A DNA stretch of 64,000 nucleotides from positions 62,001 to 126,000 of the forward strand of contig LOEU01000035.1 in assembly GCA_001516025.1 (NCBI GenBank). Direction: 5' to 3'. The notes under the pieces are model-generated. The model was not told the origin of the DNA. It did not search any database and saw only the letters and a program-made list of their open reading frames with translations. This DNA is from a bacterium BRH_c32 (GTDB lineage Bacteria > Bacteroidota > Ignavibacteria > Ignavibacteriales > Melioribacteraceae). The translations under genes were made by a program, and so were the position numbers. How positions within the stretch are numbered: position 1 is the first letter of the stretch; every line of letters begins with the position of its first letter. Positions 47,559 through 57,686 of this stretch are shown piece by piece.

Positions 47559-50003
47559 TTATAAAACAAAAGTATTTAGAGAAAATACAAAATTATTATA
47601 ACCAAAATGATTGAGTTTCCAAGTGAATTCCATTTTCATAGGGATAAGTATTTGACCAATACCAAAACCTGCTTCCATAAATGAGCTAGTAAATTCAGTT
47701 GCCTTATTAATATATGGCATCTGATAACCATCGTTTAATGCTAGTCTATTCATCTCTTTGCTTTCATTTGAAATAGAGGACCAACCGATATTAAAATGGA
47801 ATGAGAGTAATAGCTGAAGATCTTTTAATACAGGAACATTAAGGAAGCGGAATAATTCATCGTTAATATTGTGTTCAACATTCAAAGAAAAAACTTGATC
47901 TCCGAAGACTTCACCAATGCGAAGAGTACGGAATGTAAAATTTTTACCGCCGCTTTCGATATTCCCCGCAAGAGCACGCATCATCTGAATCGGAACACGC
48001 CCGTTTGAAAATAGCAGATTGGTATTAACTGTAAAATTTGTAGATCGATAACCGGGAATAAATGCATAAAAATTTGAATTGTATTGCTGATAAGAATTTT
48101 GACCTAGAGAAGAAGTAAAAATACCGCTTAGTAAGAAGAACGGATCTCCGAATGCTGTTCTTCTCCTAAAATATCCATCCTCGATATATTTTCTGAAGTC
48201 TAAAGTGAATGAACCCGTAATGGCAATATCATTGACCGGAGTAATTAATCTATTTTCTCTATAAGTTTTTTGCTTGTTAAAAAGAGAGAAATCAGAATTA
48301 TTATACGCATTCTGATCTTCGCGATAGAAAAATCCTGTGCCTAATTTTAGAACCGAAAATATTTGTTCATCGATAGAAAAATCAATTCCTCGCGTATAAT
48401 AATAATCCCTGAAATCAACTTTAGTTATCCAACTTAGTGCGGTCGAAGTTAATTTATTATATCGAGTTGATTCGCCAAAAAGATCGGTGATTTTATTATA
48501 TAAACTAAGATTAATTTCTCCTGTTCTATATTCACCTATATAATATTGTGCATTTAGGTCTTGCTTGAATTTTTTATCTGAAAAACCGTAAGAAAATTCT
48601 GTTGACCAATTAAAACGTTTTTGGGAAATATTCTGACCAAAGAATCCGAAATCGAGCGCATGTCCTTCGATCCTATTAAAATGATATAGCCCCATTAAAC
48701 CAGTGAATGAATAGTTATCATCCAGATTAAGGCGAGTGGAGAAGAACGAAAAATTATCCCAAAAGGTACGTGGAATAGATTCTACGCTATCGATCCTTGC
48801 ATAAGCTTTTATCTCATCGAGAGTATTGGGAATAGTTTGAGTGCTCTTCCAGTATGTTGAATCTTTTTTATCTGCATCAGGAAGAACTCTTATAAGAGCC
48901 ATATCAAATTTATCCTCGGGAATTTGAGAATTAATTTCGTAATCGAAGAAAATTGAATTTAATTCAAAACCGAATTTTGCTATCCCTAAAACATTCCCCT
49001 CTGCAAAAATATGATAATCGATGGGCATTGAGATATTGTCTTTATATAATTGGAACTGCTGAAAGATATTTACATTATCAAATATACCGCCGGGATTTGC
49101 TGCGCGATTAAGAAAAACTTCTAATTTCTCCAAATTGAAAGTCCTATCCGCGATATAAATAGTTCCATAGAAACCGGGATCGGAGCGGTCTTTAGTTTCA
49201 AAATAGATCTGATAGACCGCTCTATTATCATAAGCTAAGGTATCCTTCAGATCGAAGTAATAATAATCAAGAGCATCTTCGGAGATGGGACTTGTCAATT
49301 GCTTACCAAAGAACTTAATATCATCGGTATAAAAATTTTGGATTAATCTTCCACCGGTAAGAATATTTATTGATGATGGTGTATTCGAGCTTTGTTTACG
49401 TGCTAAGATTTCGTCTTTATATGAAGAGGGTTTTTGGAAATAACCGATACTTTCATTTTCGATAATGCCGGTAATTTTAAGTGCTCCTGTATCTCTGGTT
49501 GTAATACCCAAACTTACGCTACGGTCTTGAGCCGAAATGTTTTGAGTGGTTTTTATAAGACCCTTTGTGTAAGCGCGAAAAATATATGAATCAAGTTTTT
49601 CTTCTCTCTCTTTTTTTGCTTTCATTGCACGGCGAATAATTTCATTCGCGGGATTTTCTTTCGGTAATACTGTTACTTCAGGTAAATTTATCGATATCCG
49701 TTCTAAGGGAATCATTAAGTTTTTGTTGGCATTAAGATTCACATTAATCGAATCGGACTTATATCCTATAAATGAAATAATAATAGTATAATTATCGGGC
49801 TTTAGTCGAAGCTCAAAATCTCCTTCGATATTTGAAGCTGTCCCGATTGAGGAATTACTTATCCTAATATTTGCAAAGCTTAAAGCCACGCCATCGGCTT
49901 TGTCTAATACTTTCCCCTTTAGTGAGAGTTGTTGTGCATTTATATTTGTAAGTGAGAAAAACAGAAAAAATAGAATTAAAAAACAAGTGGGATTTCTTTT
50001 CAT
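47559..50003 (-). CDS. DUF5686 outer-membrane protein with CarboxypepD_reg-like domain
   Basis: This 814-residue protein has a signal peptide. A carboxypeptidase regulatory-like beta-sandwich (about 25-110, SLKGKVLDKADGVALSFANI region) comes first, then the DUF5686 core starting at EIIRRAMKAKKEREEKLDSY, and a long beta-barrel ending FVFSLNTFVL. The family is common in Bacteroidota outer membranes and resembles TonB-dependent receptors without a TonB box. Transport substrate unknown. It lies 9 bases upstream of the amylase gene and probably shares its transcript. Confidence 0.88.
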   Translation of the reverse strand: MKRNPTCFLILFFLFFSLTNINAQQLSLKGKVLDKADGVALSFANIRISNSSIGTASNIEGDFELRLKPDNYTIIISFIGYKSDSINVNLNANKNLMIPLERISINLPEVTVLPKENPANEIIRRAMKAKKEREEKLDSYIFRAYTKGLIKTTQNISAQDRSVSLGITTRDTGALKITGIIENESIGYFQKPSSYKDEILARKQSSNTPSSINILTGGRLIQNFYTDDIKFFGKQLTSPISEDALDYYYFDLKDTLAYDNRAVYQIYFETKDRSDPGFYGTIYIADRTFNLEKLEVFLNRAANPGGIFDNVNIFQQFQLYKDNISMPIDYHIFAEGNVLGIAKFGFELNSIFFDYEINSQIPEDKFDMALIRVLPDADKKDSTYWKSTQTIPNTLDEIKAYARIDSVESIPRTFWDNFSFFSTRLNLDDNYSFTGLMGLYHFNRIEGHALDFGFFGQNISQKRFNWSTEFSYGFSDKKFKQDLNAQYYIGEYRTGEINLSLYNKITDLFGESTRYNKLTSTALSWITKVDFRDYYYTRGIDFSIDEQIFSVLKLGTGFFYREDQNAYNNSDFSLFNKQKTYRENRLITPVNDIAITGSFTLDFRKYIEDGYFRRRTAFGDPFFLLSGIFTSSLGQNSYQQYNSNFYAFIPGYRSTNFTVNTNLLFSNGRVPIQMMRALAGNIESGGKNFTFRTLRIGEVFGDQVFSLNVEHNINDELFRFLNVPVLKDLQLLLSFHFNIGWSSISNESKEMNRLALNDGYQMPYINKATEFTSSFMEAGFGIGQILIPMKMEFTWKLNHFGYNNFVFSLNTFVL

Positions 50004-50098
50004 ATATTGGTCTCATGGTTTAAGTAAAAATATAACATTTTACCGATATTTGTAAACTTATTGAACAGTTAATATGTTTCCATAAGAAAGGAGATTTT

Positions 50099-50995
50099 AT
50101 GAAAAAAATAATTATAACAGGGATAACAGGCTTAATAGGGAAAAATATAGCGAATAAACTTCTTAATATGGGCTATTCTGTCGTAGGAGTTACACGAGAT
50201 CCGGAAAAGGCAATGCGTAAGATTATTGGATTAACGAAATGTATTAATTGGAATGAGAAGGATTTAGCCGAAGAAATTAACGGTTCGCATGGAGTGATTC
50301 ATCTCGCCGGAGAAAATGTTATGGGTCGGAGATGGGACGACGAACATAAATCTAAAATTCTTAATAGCCGAGTGGATACAACAAAGAAAATAGTGGGAAT
50401 AATAAATTCAGTGACTCAAAAGCCGAATGTATATCTAGGGGCTTCTGCTATTGGATATTATGGAGTTGAAGCCCATGAGTGTGATGAATATTCAAATAAG
50501 GGAAATGATTTCTTGAGTGATGTGGTATCTAAATGGGAAGATGCTTCAGAATCTTTAATTGAAGTAAGAAGAGTATTAGTAAGAATAGGCATTGTTTTAG
50601 ATAAGGATGAAGGAGCTCTTTCGTCTATGGTAGTACCCTTTAAGTTTTTTGTCGGCGGACCAATCGGTTCTGGTGAGCAGCCTTTTCCATGGATACATAT
50701 CGATGATATTACAAATCTTTTTATATACGCTCTTAAAAATGAGCTATCGGGAATTTATAATGGAGTCTCTCCGGAATCGGTTACATTAAAACAATTCAGC
50801 ATTGAACTTGGTAATGTAATGCACCGCCCTTCTTTTATGAAAGTGCCGGAATTTATAATAAAAGTTTTATATGGAGAAGGAGCCGATAACGTATTAAAGG
50901 GAGTGAAGGTAATTCCTAAAAGGACTTTGGAGAGCGGATTTAAATTTAAGTTTGCTTCTCTTCGCAATACTCTGCAAATGATTTTAAATCAATAA
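50099..50995 (+). CDS. TIGR01777/SDR39U1-type NAD(P)-dependent epimerase-like oxidoreductase
   Basis: This 298-residue extended SDR protein has nucleotide loop TGITGLIGKNIA, VIHLAGENVMGRRWDDEHKSKI, SAIGYYG in the active-site region, and a C-terminal DUF1731-type end with VIPKRTLESGFKFKF. These features define the YfcH/SDR39U1 family. Its substrate is not known. SD AGGAG precedes the ATG. It is divergent from the DUF5686 gene and begins a three-gene run. Confidence 0.9.
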   Translation: MKKIIITGITGLIGKNIANKLLNMGYSVVGVTRDPEKAMRKIIGLTKCINWNEKDLAEEINGSHGVIHLAGENVMGRRWDDEHKSKILNSRVDTTKKIVGIINSVTQKPNVYLGASAIGYYGVEAHECDEYSNKGNDFLSDVVSKWEDASESLIEVRRVLVRIGIVLDKDEGALSSMVVPFKFFVGGPIGSGEQPFPWIHIDDITNLFIYALKNELSGIYNGVSPESVTLKQFSIELGNVMHRPSFMKVPEFIIKVLYGEGADNVLKGVKVIPKRTLESGFKFKFASLRNTLQMILNQ

Positions 50996-51033
50996 AGTTG
51001 TTATATTACCGAATTAATTGTGGAGTTTATTCA

Positions 51034-51621
51034 ATGGATCCGATTAATATAATTTTATTAATCAATTTAGTTGTTACAATGAGCGCTAATGCATCGGCTG
51101 CTAAGAAGGGTGTAAGAATTTCGGTATTAAAAGTAACAGAGCGTCCGGAATCATTTCTTCAAAAACTGCCTCCGAATACTTCTGCCCTTATCTTAATTTT
51201 AACTATCGTAGGTGCATTCAATGTTTTAGTATTGCCGGAAGCATTCAAAGAGCAATACGCAATCTGGCGATATATTGGTCTGGCTATTTATATAATATTC
51301 TCTTGGATTCAAGTTATTTCATTTAAAGAATTAGGCAATAGCTATGCTCAAGACGTTGTAATTCTTAAAGAACATAAATTAATTGAGTCGGGTATTTATA
51401 AATATATTCGTCATCCTCAATATTTATCTCAATTCCTTAGCGATCTCGGAGCAGGTATTGCTCTTCTTAGTTTTATTATTGTCCCGTTGGTAATATTGGT
51501 CGAACTCCCTTTATTTATAATGCGGGCATTTTTAGAAGAGAAAATTCTATTAAAGCATTTCAAAGAAAATTTCATTGCGTATAAAAAGAAAAGCAAATTT
51601 ATGATTCCATTCATCGGATAA
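51034..51621 (+). CDS. Isoprenylcysteine methyltransferase-like membrane protein
   Basis: This membrane protein of about 195 residues has four to five helices. The C-terminal part has ESGIYKYIRHPQYLSQFLSDLG and EEKILLKHFKENFIAYKKK, the SAM-binding HPQY and E-E-x-x-L signature of the ICMT/PEMT/NnrU-like methyltransferase group. The methyl acceptor is unknown. I chose the ATG at 51034 with GTGGAG before it; an in-frame TTG at 50998 would add 12 residues. Confidence 0.82.
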   Translation: MDPINIILLINLVVTMSANASAAKKGVRISVLKVTERPESFLQKLPPNTSALILILTIVGAFNVLVLPEAFKEQYAIWRYIGLAIYIIFSWIQVISFKELGNSYAQDVVILKEHKLIESGIYKYIRHPQYLSQFLSDLGAGIALLSFIIVPLVILVELPLFIMRAFLEEKILLKHFKENFIAYKKKSKFMIPFIG

Positions 51622-51622
51622 T

Positions 51623-53380
51623 ATGAAAAAATTTCTATTCATATATATATTGATTTTACTTTCTTCTTCTATCGAAGCACAGCGGCTTTATAAAATAAGC
51701 GTGGATAATAATGGTGTCCCCTCCACTCTCTCATTTGTTGTCAGAGAAGGTGTAACATTTGTTTCGCTTAAAGAAATGTCCACACTTCTGAATGCCGGGA
51801 TATATGTAAATGAAGAATCCAAAAAAATGGAATTAAAATTTGCGGATTATAGGATTAAGTTCACCGGAAGGAATCAATATGTAGTTGTTGCCGGACGGGC
51901 AATTGATTCTCAAGATGAAGCATTATTTCAACTGCCTATTTCTACTATGATTATTGGTGAGGATATCTTCGTACCTCTTGCATATAGCATCGATTATTTT
52001 TCTCTCGGTTATGGCAAGCAACTTTCTTTTAATGAATCTGCAAAGCAATTGAATATAACTTCTAAAAAATATAATCCCGGTACTATGTTTGTGGATTTAA
52101 GTAAACCCGACAATGAAACTGCAAGAAAGGATATTAAGAAATCATCTTCTGATGAAACATCTAGTCTTTCATTAAAGGCACCTACTAATCCCGTAGCTGT
52201 TACTCCGACAATTCAGAACCCTGCTCACGGCACGGTTCCTAATCCTAATTCTACAAGCGGATCAAAAACAGTTTCGAAGCCTGCTCCTAAATCTGCTGAA
52301 GCATTAAAATATAATATTTATGGTGCAAGTATTGAAGAAAAAGCTAATGGTACGATGATTCGCTTTAATACTTCTAAAAGAATTAATACTCCTCGTCATT
52401 CGATAAGCGATGGCAAGCTCCACCTATTTTTAACGAGAACCTCAATCGTTCCCGGCATCGTGAGCTTTATTGAACCAACAGGATTAATAAAAAAAGTTAC
52501 TCTTAAGAATTCAGGCAATAATAATTGGCAATTCGTTTTTGACCTTAAAGAAGGTTATTCGAGAAGTGAAGCATTTTTTGATGTTGAGACCGGAGACTTA
52601 CTTGTAACCGTTCATAACAATCTTTTTGAAGGGACTACAAATAAAGCCGAGATTGACGAAGTAAAAACAAAATGGAATTTTGATGCAATTGTGATTGATG
52701 CAGGACATGGAGGGAAGGATCCGGGTGCAATCGGCATTACAGGAGTAAAAGAGAAAGATATTAATCTTGCTATTGCTCTTAAACTTGGTGCATTGATTAA
52801 GAAAAATCTTCCTGATGTAAGAGTAATTTATACACGGAGTACGGATCAGTTTATCGAACTATATCGCCGCGGTAAAATTGCGAATGAAAATAACGGGAAA
52901 TTATTTATCTCTATTCATTGTAATTCTTCTGCCCAGAAGCCAAGCAATAGAAGGGGTTTTGAAGTCTATCTGCTCCGACCGGGACGTACGAAAGAGGCAA
53001 TTGCAATTGCAGAATTTGAAAATAGTGTAATCCAATATGAAAATGATCCGAATAAATACCAAAAATTGACTGATGAGAATTTTATTCTTGTGAGCATGGC
53101 GCATTCTCAATATATGCGTTATTCCGAAAAATTTTCAGATATATTAAATACTCAATGGAAAAAGGGAGTATCTAATCCTTCTTACGGAATTAAACAGGCG
53201 GGGTTTTTTGTACTTGTTGGTGCATCAATGCCGAGTGTATTGATAGAAACAGGTTTCTTGTCTAATTACGAAGATGAAGCATTCTTAAATAGCAAAAAAG
53301 GGCAGGATCAGATTTCAAAAGCAATTCTCGAATCAGTTATAAATTATAAAACTTATTACGATTCTCAGGTAAGCGAATAA
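51623..53380 (+). CDS. N-acetylmuramoyl-L-alanine amidase with AMIN domain
   Basis: This 585-residue periplasmic cell-wall hydrolase has a signal peptide (1-20), a copper-amine-oxidase-like N-terminal domain (about 25-150), and a Ser/Pro-rich linker (about 165-225). An AMIN domain (about 228-345) follows, then Amidase_3 (about 352-575). Zinc ligands are visible in VIDAGHGGKDPGAIG, the KEKDINL Glu and SIHCNSS, and the catalytic Glu in LIETGFLSN. It cleaves the amide bond in peptidoglycan during division or turnover. It follows the methyltransferase-like gene by one base. Confidence 0.93.
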   Translation: MKKFLFIYILILLSSSIEAQRLYKISVDNNGVPSTLSFVVREGVTFVSLKEMSTLLNAGIYVNEESKKMELKFADYRIKFTGRNQYVVVAGRAIDSQDEALFQLPISTMIIGEDIFVPLAYSIDYFSLGYGKQLSFNESAKQLNITSKKYNPGTMFVDLSKPDNETARKDIKKSSSDETSSLSLKAPTNPVAVTPTIQNPAHGTVPNPNSTSGSKTVSKPAPKSAEALKYNIYGASIEEKANGTMIRFNTSKRINTPRHSISDGKLHLFLTRTSIVPGIVSFIEPTGLIKKVTLKNSGNNNWQFVFDLKEGYSRSEAFFDVETGDLLVTVHNNLFEGTTNKAEIDEVKTKWNFDAIVIDAGHGGKDPGAIGITGVKEKDINLAIALKLGALIKKNLPDVRVIYTRSTDQFIELYRRGKIANENNGKLFISIHCNSSAQKPSNRRGFEVYLLRPGRTKEAIAIAEFENSVIQYENDPNKYQKLTDENFILVSMAHSQYMRYSEKFSDILNTQWKKGVSNPSYGIKQAGFFVLVGASMPSVLIETGFLSNYEDEAFLNSKKGQDQISKAILESVINYKTYYDSQVSE

Positions 53381-53383
53381 AAA

Positions 53384-53431
53384 ATTCCTTCAAACAACCG
53401 AGTTTCAAATGGAGAAGTTATTTGAAGGAAT
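53384..53431 (-). terminator. Possible terminator of the cytochrome c gene
   Basis: An 11-bp inverted repeat ATTCCTTCAAA (53384-53394) / TTTGAAGGAAT (53421-53431) with a 26-nt loop lies between the convergent amidase and cytochrome genes. On the minus strand it is followed by a T-rich run, on the plus strand it is not, so it fits the minus-strand gene better. The long loop lowers confidence. Confidence 0.45.
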
Positions 53432-53468
53432 AAGAATTTCGTGCTGCACTAATGTTTTAGCGAAATAT

Positions 53469-53888
53469 CTATTTAGTTAAAAGGAAATCGGCAATTTTAC
53501 CGAGGTCTTTTACGTCAACATTCCCATAAGAAGGCATAATGCTTCTATATTGTGCTTTGTAAGCTTCAAAACGTTTATCACCGCTATATGAAGATGGATT
53601 ACGTAAATAGTTTATTAAACCATCTCTATCCCAATGATCTTTTAAGGATGCTAATGCCGGAGCCAGTGTAGTTCCATTAAAATCTTCTCCATGACAGGAT
53701 TGACATCCGTTTTTTTCAATTAAAACAAGTCCTTCGGGTTTATTCGATTGCTCTTTATTTTCTTCTCCCATATAGACATTATCTTCGGGAATCATGGATA
53801 CTTCGTCTTTTTGAGTTAATCTCCCGATAATAAAGATAATTAAGAAAAGTCCCAGAAAAGCTGCTACCCATTTTTGTGCATTTGTCAT
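53469..53888 (-). CDS. Membrane-anchored cytochrome c (single heme)
   Basis: This 139-residue protein has an N-terminal membrane anchor (about 8-24), a charged linker, and a class I cytochrome c domain. The heme site is CQSCH (near residue 60) and the likely Met ligand is in SIMPSYGNV near the C-terminus. It should carry electrons at the periplasmic face. No oxidase or reductase subunit is adjacent, so its partner is unknown. Confidence 0.92.
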   Translation of the reverse strand: MTNAQKWVAAFLGLFLIIFIIGRLTQKDEVSMIPEDNVYMGEENKEQSNKPEGLVLIEKNGCQSCHGEDFNGTTLAPALASLKDHWDRDGLINYLRNPSSYSGDKRFEAYKAQYRSIMPSYGNVDVKDLGKIADFLLTK

Positions 53889-54065
53889 TACGTTAGTATT
53901 CCTTTCAAATTAATTGCTTGAATACAAAGTTAAAATTAAAGAACGCAATTTACAAGCAAGGGAGAAATTAATACCGGACAAGAAGTCCAGAAATCGGGTA
54001 ATTCACTTTAGGGTAATCAATATTTTTCGTAAATTATAGCTTAAATTTTAAGAAAGTGAGTAAAT

Positions 54066-54557
54066 ATGACGTTTTATCCAGCATTAGTAACCATACATAT
54101 AATGTTCGCCGGTATCTGGTTAGCAAATTTTTTAAGTGATTATATTCTAAGGAGTTACATAAAAAGTAACCGGATGAAATTTGGTGAAAGAAAATTTATT
54201 AAACTATACCTTAACTATATAAATATCATAGGTATTGTAGGTTCAATGGGAATTCTAATTACGGGTATATTGGTGGTACTGCTTAATCCCGGATTTGAAT
54301 TCTTTCAAGTTACGGCTAATCATTGGCTAATAACCAAACAAGTAATTATGGTATTTATTCTCTTTATTATCGGAGCGAAAGTAATACCCGCAGCAAAAAG
54401 GGTGAGACTAGAATTAGGAGAAAATTTGGAAAATAGTGAGACCTTAAAGCCGGTGGTTTATGAGAATTTAAAGAAACTTTACAGGTTAAATAGTCTTATT
54501 AATCTATTGGTGATTATAAATATACTGCTTGCTTTAAGCAGGCATTTTATGGGTTAA
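54066..54557 (+). CDS. Four-helix membrane protein (DUF2269/CopD-like)
   Basis: This 163-residue protein has four membrane helices with His residues at helix ends (TIHIMFAGIWLAN, ANHWLITKQ, SRHFMG), the layout of small heme- or copper-associated membrane proteins such as DUF2269 or CopD-like. I could not fix the family with certainty. It is divergent from the cytochrome c gene across a 177-base spacer, and a link to respiration is speculative. Confidence 0.55.
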   Translation: MTFYPALVTIHIMFAGIWLANFLSDYILRSYIKSNRMKFGERKFIKLYLNYINIIGIVGSMGILITGILVVLLNPGFEFFQVTANHWLITKQVIMVFILFIIGAKVIPAAKRVRLELGENLENSETLKPVVYENLKKLYRLNSLINLLVIINILLALSRHFMG

Positions 54558-54613
54558 AGCTTACTTTTAATTATAATTATATTTAATATTGTAGTTTACC
54601 CTTTGAGAAAAAA

Positions 54614-55759
54614 ATGAAACGCATTTTAATATTAGGTTCTACCGGTTCTATTGGTGTAAGCACTTTAGATATTATAAGAGAATTTAAAGATCGCTTTTAT
54701 CTCGCCGGTTTAACGATCGATAAGAACATTGATCTTCTGATAAAGCAGATTGAAGAATTTCATCCCGAGTCAGTGGCAGTGAGGGATAGAAAAAAAGCAG
54801 CGGAACTAAGAAACATTATAGGCAATAAATGTAATGTTTTAGAGGGTGAAGAAGGTATTTTGGAATTAAGCAAATCACTTGATTACGATATACTTCTTTC
54901 ATCAATGGTAGGATTTGCAGGACTTGCCCCAACTATCGAGGGAATAAAAAGAAAGAAAAGAATTGCACTTGCCAATAAAGAAACACTCGTAGCAGCAGGT
55001 GAACTTGTAACATCGCTATGCGAAAATTATGGAACCGAAATGCTTCCGGTAGATTCGGAACATAGCGCGATATTCCAATGCCTTGTAGGCGAAGACAAAA
55101 AGAATGTCGATAAATTAATATTAACCGCTTCAGGCGGACCTTTTCTTAATAAAGGAAAAGAGGAATTAAAAAGTGTAACGATTGCTGATGCACTCAATCA
55201 TCCAAATTGGAAAATGGGAAGTAAGATAACAATCGATTCGGCAACTATGATGAATAAGGGGCTGGAGGTTATAGAGGCATATTGGCTTTTTAAACTCCCG
55301 AAGGAAAGAATTGAAGTGGTAGTTCATCCGCAGTCAATAATTCATTCTATGGTAGCTTTCAGAGATGGTTCAATTAAAGCGCAAATAAGCACACCGGATA
55401 TGAAGCTTCCGATATTATATGCTTTGAGCTATCCTGAGCGGTTTGATTATAAAAAAGTTGCAACGAATTTTAGCGATATCGGTACTTTGTCTTTTCAAAA
55501 GCCTGACACAGAAAAATTTGAGTGTCTTAAACTAGCTTATGATGTAATGGAGACAGGCGGTACAACTCCTTGTATTCTCAATGCAGCAAATGAGATTGCA
55601 GTCAATAATTTTTTAGAAGGGAAGATAAGTTTTAATAAAATTCCCGAGTTTATAAATTATGCTCTTGATACGATTGAGAATCATAAATCGCCCGATTTAG
55701 AAACAATATACGAATGTAACCGTATAACGAGAGAATGTTTAAATAAAAAGTTTAATTAA
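54614..55759 (+). CDS. dxr: 1-deoxy-D-xylulose 5-phosphate reductoisomerase
   Basis: This is the second enzyme of the MEP isoprenoid pathway. The 381-residue protein has the NADPH loop GSTGSIGVSTLDI, LANKETLVAAGE, the metal/substrate segment DSEHSAIFQCL, ASGGPF, and HPNWKMGSKITIDSATMMNKGLE. All catalytic regions are intact. It is followed 15 bases later by rseP, a pairing often seen in bacteria. Confidence 0.97.
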   Translation: MKRILILGSTGSIGVSTLDIIREFKDRFYLAGLTIDKNIDLLIKQIEEFHPESVAVRDRKKAAELRNIIGNKCNVLEGEEGILELSKSLDYDILLSSMVGFAGLAPTIEGIKRKKRIALANKETLVAAGELVTSLCENYGTEMLPVDSEHSAIFQCLVGEDKKNVDKLILTASGGPFLNKGKEELKSVTIADALNHPNWKMGSKITIDSATMMNKGLEVIEAYWLFKLPKERIEVVVHPQSIIHSMVAFRDGSIKAQISTPDMKLPILYALSYPERFDYKKVATNFSDIGTLSFQKPDTEKFECLKLAYDVMETGGTTPCILNAANEIAVNNFLEGKISFNKIPEFINYALDTIENHKSPDLETIYECNRITRECLNKKFN

Positions 55760-55774
55760 CGGAGAGTATTTTTA

Positions 55775-57130
55775 ATGGATTATATAATTTATTTTGTAAT
55801 AACGATAGCCATATTAGTGTTTGTGCATGAATTTGGGCATTTTGCTGCGGCTAAGATTTGCAGAATGCAGGTGGACGCATTTGCAATTGGGTTCGGTAAA
55901 AGGTTATTCGGCTATAATAAAATTACAAAATTCACATTTCTTGATCTTCCTAAGGATATCGATTTACAAGGTAATACAGATTATAAATTATGTCTTTTGC
56001 CATTAGGCGGATACGTAAAAATTGCCGGAATGGTGGATGAAAGCAACGATACCGAATTTTTAGATAAAGAACCGCAGCCGCATGAATTTCGATCAAAACC
56101 GACTTATCAAAAATTATTCGTAATCACTGCTGGTGTATTAATGAATCTTCTCCTTACACTTGCAATCTTTTGGGGAATTAATTTCTATCAAGGTAAGCAG
56201 ATTTTCAAGTCAACTACGGTCAGCAAAATTGAAGCTAATAGTTATGCGGAAAAAATCGGATTTCAATCTTTCGATAAGATAAAAGAGATTAACGGTAAAA
56301 AAGTAACCAACTGGGAAGAAGTTCTCGATAATTTATTGGTCAATAATACCGGTAAAGACTTAAATGTATTAGTAGAAAGAAACGGAATCGAACAAAATAT
56401 TTCGATTTCAAGATCCCAGATTACCGAAGCATCCCAAAAGGGAATTTTCTTATTTCCAAACCCCACACAGCCATATGTACAAGATGTGATGAAAAATTCA
56501 CCTGCTGAAGCAGGTAAGATTGCCTCCGGAGATATTTTCCTTGAGGTTAATAATATTCCGGTAAAAGACCGCGAAGAAGTAGTTGAAATAATTACCGCAA
56601 ATAAACAAACAGATATTCCGGTAACAATTTTAAGAGGGAAAGATACGGTTCAAACGATGGTTAATCCCGGTTTAGAAGGTAAAATAGGAATTGCGATTGC
56701 CGATGCTTATACCGGAGAATTTGAATATAAAACTTATGGTGTATTCGGTTCTCTTAGTCAGAGTATATCTAATATTGGGCAATATACAACTTTGACTTTG
56801 AGCATGATGAAAAATGTTATCACGGGCAAAGTGGAATTTAAGCAGGCATTTGGCGGACCGGTGAAGATAGCTCAATATGCGGCTAAATCAGCCGATTCGG
56901 GAATTATGCCATTCTTATTTTTCCTCGCGATGCTTTCATTGAGCTTGGCAATAATTAATATAATGCCGTTCCCGGTTTTAGACGGAGGTCATTTTGTAAT
57001 TATTCTTATTGAAGGAATTATAAAGAGAGAGATTCCGATTAAAGCAAAGATTGCAATTCAAAATGCGGGCTTTGTTTTATTGCTTATCTTAATGGCGTTT
57101 ATAATCTATAACGATATTATCAGTATGTAA
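55775..57130 (+). CDS. rseP: RIP metalloprotease RseP (site-2 protease)
   Basis: This 451-residue intramembrane zinc protease has HEFGH at residues 18-22 in helix 1 and the GGYVKIAGM strand. Two PDZ domains follow (about 125-210 and 215-300), then the third zinc ligand in MPFPVLDGGHF near the C-terminus. It cleaves membrane-anchored anti-sigma factors or leftover signal peptides. Its partner anti-sigma factor is not in the window. It ends convergent with the next gene (11-base overlap). Confidence 0.96.
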   Translation: MDYIIYFVITIAILVFVHEFGHFAAAKICRMQVDAFAIGFGKRLFGYNKITKFTFLDLPKDIDLQGNTDYKLCLLPLGGYVKIAGMVDESNDTEFLDKEPQPHEFRSKPTYQKLFVITAGVLMNLLLTLAIFWGINFYQGKQIFKSTTVSKIEANSYAEKIGFQSFDKIKEINGKKVTNWEEVLDNLLVNNTGKDLNVLVERNGIEQNISISRSQITEASQKGIFLFPNPTQPYVQDVMKNSPAEAGKIASGDIFLEVNNIPVKDREEVVEIITANKQTDIPVTILRGKDTVQTMVNPGLEGKIGIAIADAYTGEFEYKTYGVFGSLSQSISNIGQYTTLTLSMMKNVITGKVEFKQAFGGPVKIAQYAAKSADSGIMPFLFFLAMLSLSLAIINIMPFPVLDGGHFVIILIEGIIKREIPIKAKIAIQNAGFVLLLILMAFIIYNDIISM

Positions 57131-57686
57131 GACTTTCTAAATTGCTATTCTGGGCTTTGAAAAGCTCAGATAGCAATTCTTGATTATTCCTATCATTATG
57201 AAGAAGTGCACTAGATTCCAATAAAACACCGGCAACATTCGTAATTACAATTCTTCCCGAATATCTATTTTTGTTTTCATATCTAAATGCAATAGCTTTT
57301 CTCTCTCCAATATCAAACCATTCATATCTTCCATCAAATAAAAAGTTATCTTTCAGTTTTGTTTTAATTAAGCGGAGCGAAAATTCAGCGGCTTGATATA
57401 AAAGGTCTTCATAATCAAGTAAATTGCTCTTTTCGAAATTGAGTTTATTGATTGAGATATCAGATGAATAATCATCTTTGACGAACCATAATTCATGGCA
57501 GTAGCATTCATTATCTTCTACGAAGTGATATTTAGCGGGAATCTTTATAGAAAAATTATCGATTGTATGAGATACCGATTGAAGCGGGTAATCATAGCCA
57601 TAAACCGATGGCTTACTCATTGAACAGCCGGTGAAAAATACGATGAAGAGAATCGGCAGAAGATATTTAATATTTTTTTGTTGCAC
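57120..57686 (-). CDS. Hypothetical lipoprotein
   Basis: I do not recognise this 188-residue protein. It has a lipoprotein signal (lipobox FTGC, Cys near residue 21), then a mixed alpha/beta domain with no motif I can name. The start is GTG at 57686, overlapping the stop of the PorV-like gene by one base (TAGTG), so it is translationally coupled to it. Together they may act in the outer membrane, but that rests on context only. Confidence 0.7.
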   Translation of the reverse strand: MQQKNIKYLLPILFIVFFTGCSMSKPSVYGYDYPLQSVSHTIDNFSIKIPAKYHFVEDNECYCHELWFVKDDYSSDISINKLNFEKSNLLDYEDLLYQAAEFSLRLIKTKLKDNFLFDGRYEWFDIGERKAIAFRYENKNRYSGRIVITNVAGVLLESSALLHNDRNNQELLSELFKAQNSNLESLTY